A stretch of 64,000 nucleotides of DNA from Sphaerosporella brunnea (taxonomy: Eukaryota; Ascomycota; Pezizomycetes; Pezizales; Pyronemataceae). A model generated the notes under the pieces. The model did not search any database. It worked only from the letters and a program-made list of their open reading frames with translations, and was not told the DNA's origin. The position numbers were made by a program, and so were the translations under genes. Of the stretch, positions 58,453 through 64,000 are shown piece by piece. Where the stretch lies: positions 186,001 to 250,000 of the forward strand of contig VXIS01000024.1 in NCBI GenBank assembly GCA_008704415.1, written 5' to 3'. How positions within the stretch are numbered: position 1 is the first letter of the stretch; each line of letters opens with the position of its first letter.

Positions 58453-59532
58453 ATGAATTTCCAAGCAACTCCCCAAGTTTCCCAAAACGAAACTTCAACC
58501 ATTTCCACTGCAGAAACGCAACCGGCCATCATCGAGGGCAACGTTGGCCATATGGAAAAGTTGGGCGATGAAGGTGCCGATTCCGAGGTGGCAAGGCTAG
58601 CACTCTTCGTCGTAGAGGCCCAAGCACACACCCAGGCGATCAAAAGACTTTATGTTGCCGCACTGTCAAAACGTCAGGCAGCAGCGCCGACGGTGCTGGT
58701 CGCGAGCTCCATGGACTACCGAGTTTCTAAGCTGGGAGGGTTGGGTTCGAAGAGCAGAAAGGCTTATTTGCAACGGCAGCTATGTGGAGAATTAGCCCAT
58801 CTTTCCGAGCAAGATGTGGGGACTAGCTCGTCTAGAGTGAGGATGAGGAGGGGCAGGGAGGACAGGAAGGACAGGCGGTGCAGGGGACTCACCAAGGGAA
58901 GTAAGCCGCGAAGGACGAAGAGAATGAAGATGAGGAGGAAGAAATTTTCTTGGACTTCGACGACCCGGAGGACTCGGACTACCAGGAAGACTCGCTGGAT
59001 CATGGAATCGAACCTGAACGAAGGTATCATGGGCAAAAGACGAAGGAACAGAGGAAAAGATGCCCAAAGAACTACAAATCCAGGCGGGAGACTGTTATAG
59101 CCCTGTTATGGGGTCCCCAGTGGAGAGAAATTCTTGACCCACCTAAGTTTCCAGTCCCGGCATGATTACCACTCTAACTGTTGGTCGTATATAGAGGATA
59201 AGCACCTCCCCAAGCTGGGCAAGCACGGATGGGACGTCCTCGCTGTTTTAGCCCGGGAGGAATGCAGTGTCGAGCGCGCAGCGAAAGCAAGCTTGCTGGT
59301 TTTTGAGGATCGCCTCAAGTACAAGACTAACCTACATAATCACTCTAGAATGGGTCCTTGGGATTTCAAGCAAGTTCCTTTGCTATGGCATAAGGGCTTG
59401 CGTGAGAGAGTCAGAAGCCACTTCTTGGATCAAGCGTGGGCCGATCAAGAGTTCAAGCTTCTTGGAAAATCCAGGAGGGCTATGGACTTGTGGATTATGG
59501 CCTTTAGCCCGCTTCCTAGGAATTATCCATAG
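58453..59532 (+). CDS. Acidic protein of unknown function
   Basis: My model has three exons, 58453-58836, 58914-59093 and 59155-59532, keeping one frame for 313 residues. The N-terminal half is helical (EVARLALFVVEAQAHTQAIK), then comes an acidic block (DEENEDEEEEEIFLDFDDPE) and a C-terminal region with CSVERAAKASLLVFEDRLKY and LDQAWADQEFKLLGKSRRAM. The donors are GTGAGG and GTTATA; the second is weak. The frames before and after each intron lack other good continuations, which supports the model. No family recognised. It is divergent from KTI12 with 500 bp between starts. Confidence 0.55.
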
Positions 59533-59582
59533 ATTCCATCTCATCATTCTCCAAGGCATCCAAACATATCCCCAGCTTCACC

Positions 59583-59921
59583 CTATTCCATTCCAGCCAT
59601 CTCAACCGCGCTCCGCACTTCTTCGCGACTCCAGCCAAACCCAAAAAAAGCCTTCAATGGTTTCCAACCTGCCTCTTCGCTCTCATCGCCATAATTGCAG
59701 TCGCAAGTACCAGCCCCTTCTCTTTCAGTCCCGGACCACTCATCATGTGTCCAAAACCCACCGCTATCGACGCGCGCGAAAGAGCGGCGCTCACGGGGGA
59801 ACGTTGGTAGAGACATATTTTGCGTTGAAGGCGGTGGCATCGAGTGACATTGTGGCGATAGAGGATGGGATGGGAAGACGTTGGAATGTCGGGAGCATGG
59901 CTCAGCATGCTTATTTACCAT
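59583..59921 (-). CDS. Possible 3' exon of an unknown gene
   Basis: The last 60 codons of this minus-strand frame look like coding sequence (FARVDSGGFWTHDEWSGTER, then EEAGWKPLKAFFGFGWSREE). The first part is Pro/Ser-rich and doubtful. It may be the last exon of a gene starting between 59950 and 60150, but I cannot connect it. Confidence 0.25.
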   Translation of the reverse strand: MVNKHAEPCSRHSNVFPSHPLSPQCHSMPPPSTQNMSLPTFPRERRSFARVDSGGFWTHDEWSGTEREGAGTCDCNYGDESEEAGWKPLKAFFGFGWSREEVRSAVEMAGME

Positions 59922-60153
59922 TATTTACAGCCAATCGTTTATGCGGGCAGGGGTCTCGTGGGGAGAATTTAGAACCGATTGGTGGAGAATTACACATTTA
60001 AGCAGCTTGGGTTTATAAACAAGTGTCTCGGGGAGTATGAGTGCGGCCCTGAGCTGATCATGGGGCACTGGTGATGGACATGAGTTGCGGTGATTGGAAA
60101 TATCGTTCGTTGCATCATGATATATCGTACAGAACTGAATGGTATATCCCAGT

Positions 60154-61096
60154 CTACAACTTCGCCTCACCAACGCCCTCAAATACCACACGGTTCTTGC
60201 ACACTCCGACATTCTCGAGCCAAACTTCCACAACATCTCCATCCTTCAACCATGGTTCTTGGCCCTTCTTGCCTCCCATGGCCACGCCCTCCGGAGTGCC
60301 GGTGAATATGACATCACCAGGCATCAATGTAGTGCCTGCACTCAGCAGAGACACCGTCTCGGCAACCTTGAAGATCTGATCTGCAGTGGAAGAGTTCTGT
60401 TTAATATCACCATTGACCTTGGTGACAATCTTGAGGGCCTGGGGATCTTTGATGACGCTGGTCGACACGATTCCCGGGCCAAACGGCGCCCAAGTGTCAA
60501 AGCCCTTGCCCAGCGACCACTGACCCGGTCCTAACTGCAAGGGACGGTGCGAAACATCGTCTCCAACACTGTATCCGAGGATGTAGTTGTACGCATCCTT
60601 CGGGGAGACGTCGCGGCAGGGCTTTCCGATCACGATCACCAACTCAACTTCGTAGTCGAGGCCAGGGCCCTGCGCAACGCGGGGCACCATGATATCGGCA
60701 TTTGGAGAAGCAAGAGAGGTCGGTGGCTTGTACTACACGGAGGGCAGTCAAGTCAGCGCATCCGTTCTTTCTGTCTTTCGGGCACGTATGTGAGTGAAAA
60801 CAACTTACGAACAGCACCGGCGTCTTCGGCAGCGGCATGCCAGCCTCTTTCGCGTGGTTGGCGTAGTTGAGACCGAGACACCGCACAGTTCCAACCTGCG
60901 ACTGCGACAGCGGCGCTAGCAGGTGCTCTACGGAAACGACGCGGTCCGTGACGGTGTGCGCGGCAAAGATGTCGCCGTCGATGACGCGGGCCTTAGTAGC
61001 CTTGTTGAGGTCTGAGACGCCGCGCGGGAGCATTGCGTCGCCATAGTAGATGCGGCCGTCGGTGGCAAGGAATCGGATCAGACGCTGGAAGGCCAT
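60154..61096 (-). CDS. Fumarylacetoacetate hydrolase-family enzyme
   Basis: Two exons (61096-60809 and 60732-60154, intron 76 nt) encode 288 residues. The fold's hallmarks are present: CLGLNYANHAKE at 73-84 with the catalytic His, FYKPPTSL after the splice join, DYEVELVIVIGK with the metal-binding acid residues, GYSVGDDVSHRPLQ, and GDVIFTGTPEGVAMG near the end. Members of this size (FAHD1/FAHD2 type) hydrolyse or decarboxylate acylpyruvates or oxaloacetate with Mg2+, in mitochondria or cytosol. True fumarylacetoacetase is much longer, so this is not the tyrosine-pathway enzyme. The substrate cannot be told. It is divergent from the small gene at 61476. Confidence 0.93.
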
Positions 61097-61475
61097 TGCG
61101 GTAGGTTATCAAGGGAATATGAAGAAGGAGGAGGGACATTTTGTCCGCTCCGGAAATAACACAATGGTGGGTTAGGGATGGCGGGTTGTCGGAGTTGGCG
61201 GAGTTGCTCTCCTTCCTGCTGCTCGGCTCGGCTCGGAGTATGGACGGCTGCGGATGCGGGGTCCGGGATGGAGTGCGGCAATTCATTTCGACGCAAGACA
61301 GAACGCCAAAACTGAACATCAAAACACGTTGGAAAATCGGCAGAGAATCCCGGCAGTTTGGGTAGGGCTAAACACCACTGATGTTGCTTGGTTAGGGCTG
61401 GAGTTTAGGGTTATACCACGTCGCCTTGTATCATTAGGACCGCGTGCACGGTGACTGGATAAATGCAAGCATAAG

Positions 61476-61882
61476 ATGTCATCCAGAGCTGGAGAAACAC
61501 GCTTCCGTCGCTTGTCGATTTTCTCTGGCGACCCGCCAGTTTTCACTCTCAGAACTCCACAGAAAGGGCCAACATCGAGCTTCGTTATCCAGGATATCCT
61601 CAATGCCATTTTCAAAGGTGATACCCCCCCATTCGATCACCTGAACCAACTGACATGGATGCAGATGAGGAAGCAAACAAATATTATTTCCATGGAGGAA
61701 AAAATAGCGAATTTCTCAAGCTATTCCTCCACTCAACTAGAACCTGGGATAGTTTTTCTTCCTTCTGTATGGAGCTAAACAAGAAGATTCAGCCAGTTAT
61801 AGACGGAGACTGGTCACTTCTGCAATCTTTCAGGGAAGCAACAGCTGGGTTACTTGCTCATGACACATTATTCACCAGCTAA
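61476..61882 (+). CDS. Small protein of unknown function
   Basis: Two exons, 61476-61617 and 61665-61882, joined over a 47 nt intron (AAAG/GTGATA, AACTGAC branch site, ATGCAG acceptor), encode 119 residues. Neither exon frame is open past the splice sites for long, and the join is exact in phase. The product is soluble and helical, with FVIQDILNAIFK, EANKYYFHGGKNSEFLKLFL and WSLLQSFREATAGLLAHD. No family recognised. The FAH-family gene starts 380 bp away on the other strand. Confidence 0.55.
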
Positions 61883-63132
61883 AGGCTGCTCTGGAGCCTG
61901 GTAACAGCCATATGTTGAAAGGTTACATCGGAAACCTCGGCGGATACCGGATCTGCTCGCTGAAACCACAGGCGGGATAGTGTGGCTAAGTGACTGCGCC
62001 ACGGGCTCCCTCGCGTAAGCCACGCCTCCCACCTGTGATTCCGGCACCTCCTTATTAGCGAGTAGATCTGGTGTGGGTTAGCCTACTCAGTTTTCAGAGG
62101 ATTTGCCTGGAATGGAAATCTAATAGGCTTATGCAAAGTTGTGCCGCATATCATGCCTTTACCGTCATCTGCCTCCCAGAAGAAATCGAGTTCTTAGTCC
62201 TGCCTGAAATGGCAGAAGATCAACGCAATCACGTTCAGGCTGGAGTTGCATTGCGAAGTCCAACTGGTTAGGTTCTATAGAGATCACGAGGAACATTTGC
62301 CCGCGATCCCATACATTTGGGTCAGCATGTTGAGTTGCTATCTTTTATTTTGCAGCTAGTGGCACCAGCGGCAATGTAGGCTGGCAATTTCTACCTCCAT
62401 CGAACATCAATTCCTCCGCAAAGTTACAACGTATCAACCAAAGCCTGAATAATTTACTGGGAGAGATACACAAGGAGGCCTGGGAGATTTTGAAGGTATG
62501 CAAGACTCGCTCGGTTGGATTTTAGACGATTATGACGATGGAATGGACACTTGAGCAGTAATAAGTCAGTCTGGAGTATTGGCTTGGCCATTGCTTTTGT
62601 TTTTCCCTTTTGAAACAGAATTAATACACGATTTTCTGATTGCATAATGATAACAATATATATCACAGCCCGGGTGAAATGGCCTCTTAATTGGAGAGTC
62701 CACTGGATCCGCCCACCTTTGGAATGTAATGCAGTAGGGTTCACCGTATCACCAATAGTATTTGTTTGTTTCCTTGCTGCAAGGCTACAGCACACAGAGT
62801 TTCAAAGCAACCCACTTAAATTAAGCGAAGCAGCAGTGGAGAAACGGAAAGCGTGAAAACTCTACTATAGACAAGGCTCCCAACGACAGTCGAGAGTCGA
62901 CGTTGGTAACCACCTCCGCTCCTACATAGAACCTCTTGGTCCTAGCAAGTACTTCACTGCGACCGCACGCCACGTGCGCAACCAAAAACTCTCCTTCTTC
63001 GATGCCACCATCAAACATGTCAAAGCGCTCCATTTGGTGGCTTAAGTTCCTTATCTGCCGTCTTGTGGAACTCGGTTGGTGTTGTGGGTACCCCACCGTC
63101 GTTCATTGACGAGTGATATTAACGGCGTGCAG
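61883..63132. other. Intergenic region with a palindromic repeat
   Basis: Holds the palindromic element at 61962-62040. A minus-strand frame at 62821-63096 (containing FLVAHVACGRSEVLARTKRF) looks partly coding but competes with the 5' part of the next gene on the plus strand, so I leave both open. Confidence 0.4.
61962..62040. repeat. 79 bp imperfect palindrome
   Basis: The left arm AACCACAGGCGGGA..GTGTGGCTAA pairs with the right arm, whose reverse complement reads AATCACAGGTGGGA..GCGTGGCTTA. About 21 of 26 arm positions match, around a loop containing CTGCGCCACGGGCTCCCTCG. CCGGA occurs just outside both arms. It looks like a small foldback mobile element, but no target duplication is clear. 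Confidence 0.6.
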
Positions 63133-63517
63133 ACCTTTACGCCCGCGCCAACGTCGCCAAAGAGCAGGAGAAGTGGGGAGATGTAGAAGCTACAGTTCGC
63201 CGTTGGTCTAGTCTGTATCCTGTGGCGCTCACGATCCTCGTTGCGTATTTTGGGCTTATTTTCATGAGTCCGAAATGGTTGATGTATCCGGTTTTTGAGG
63301 ACAAGAGTCTCAGGTATGATTCCTTTCTTCAGACGTGGGGACCTAGACTCATTGCGATAGGGACGACATCAAGGATTGGCTTTTGGGACTCGATGAAGAA
63401 GAGGAGGATGCGAATGGTGAAGCCTTCTATCGGGCAGAATCGGAGACAGAGCAGTGGGAGAGGTTTATTGATGCAAATTTGGTAAACGGCGAACCTGCCA
63501 TGGACGAGTCTTTCTGA
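63133..63517 (+). CDS. Single-span membrane protein, 5' end unresolved
   Basis: Two exons are clear: 63133-63313 and 63361-63517, joined over a 47 nt intron (CTCAG/GTATGA...GATAG). The first encodes LYARANVAKEQEKWGDVEAT, then a membrane segment YPVALTILVAYFGLIF and PKWLMYPVFEDKSL. The second encodes DDIKDWLLGLDEEEEDANGE and an acidic end with a TGA at 63515. The upstream boundary is an acceptor, GTGCAG at 63132, in phase 1. A preceding exon with MSKRSIWWLKFLICRLVEL at about 63018-63075 could join it but is uncertain. No family recognised. Confidence 0.5.
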
Positions 63518-63897
63518 AGTAAATTTATGAATGTTTGTTTCAAAAAGTGAAAAACTTCCCTCGAGCACCTTCGCCAGCAATCATGCATGCTTCAAGATGA
63601 AAGTACAACGAGTACAAAAGAGACTTGCAGTGGGTTTGTATTCCCGCTAATACCTTTGCCTTGAAAACATGATGGGTTTGCCTCCTTTTGAATCCGATGT
63701 GCTGAAGTACTTAGTGCATGTAGGTACTTTCGTGGATTTGAACAGCCGCACAGGCGCTCACTCGATAGCTTCAAATCCAACTGAGTCTGTTCCCAACGAG
63801 CAAACTAAAAAGTACCCATCTCTTTTGTAAGCCATTCCCTCCTTACAAATTAATCAACCCCCTCAAAGCAGCTTTACACATTCCCCAACTTCCCAAA
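63518..63897. other. Short intergenic region
   Basis: The end of one gene and the promoter of the gene at the right edge. Nothing else seen. Confidence 0.5.
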
Positions 63898-64000
63898 ATG
63901 GTTATCCCCACCCCCACACAGGAAAACACGGCATCGGCGCCCGCCAAGAAGGCAACTCGATATCGCCCGAAGCCAGACAGGATCTTCAGGGATGACAGCT
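63898..64000 (+). CDS. 5' end of a gene cut by the window edge
   Basis: An ATG preceded by CAAA (A at -3) opens a frame of 34 codons to the last base: MVIPTPTQENTASAPAKKAT followed by a basic YRPKPDRIFR. Basic N-termini of this kind occur in nucleic-acid-binding proteins, but too little is present to name it. Confidence 0.55.
   Translation, partial: MVIPTPTQENTASAPAKKATRYRPKPDRIFRDDS

Overview
This 64 kb window is chromosomal DNA of a filamentous ascomycete (Pezizomycotina). The protein-coding genes carry short introns of about 45-110 nt with GTRNGT-type donors and CTRAC-like branch sites, and the proteins are typically fungal: alpha-COP, fungal indoleamine dioxygenase, KTI12, NOP16, MAF1 and a Pmp3 peptide. 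I saw no bacterial operon features, rRNA, tRNA, CRISPR or phage. I cannot place it to genus from sequence alone. All intron and exon limits were assigned by eye from splice consensus and reading-frame continuity.

Layout. Positions 1-4,000 are gene-poor and hold a small inverted-repeat element (908-1184) and a 777 bp Tc1/mariner-like element with a crippled transposase (2764-3540). From 4.1 to 11 kb lie four housekeeping genes: a D-arabinose dehydrogenase-type aldo-keto reductase (+), a CNOT11-type CCR4-NOT subunit (-), a five-exon Pmp3 membrane peptide (-) and a HAD hydrolase (-). From 11 to 20.9 kb I find no intact gene, only two MITE-like elements and an F-box/ankyrin pseudogene whose 3' end is cut by one of them. 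Two unassigned, low-complexity proteins (20.9-22.1 and 27.3-28.3 kb) sit among long non-coding stretches rich in microsatellites, which continue to about 31.5 kb.

From 31.5 kb onward the window is gene-dense: a frameshifted CCCH zinc-finger gene, alpha-COP (seven exons), a secreted probable GPI-anchored protein, MAF1, an AAA ATPase, a decayed reading-frame region at 46.6-47.4 kb, indoleamine 2,3-dioxygenase, an RPA70-like multi-OB-fold protein divergent from NOP16, an unknown helical protein, KTI12, an unknown acidic protein, a fumarylacetoacetate hydrolase-family enzyme, two small unknown genes and the start of one more gene at the right edge.

The genes are not an evident cluster. They serve separate cell functions: vesicle coat (alpha-COP), Pol III repression (MAF1), ribosome assembly (NOP16), tRNA wobble modification through Elongator (KTI12), mRNA decay (CNOT11), NAD synthesis from tryptophan (IDO) and DNA binding (RPA-like). 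MAF1, NOP16 and KTI12 all bear on translation capacity, but I read that as coincidence. The most unusual things here are the RPA70-like paralogue with a PCNA-box-like N-terminus, extreme micro-exons in Pmp3, MAF1 and KTI12, a GC-AG intron in alpha-COP, and transposon scars that explain two broken genes.
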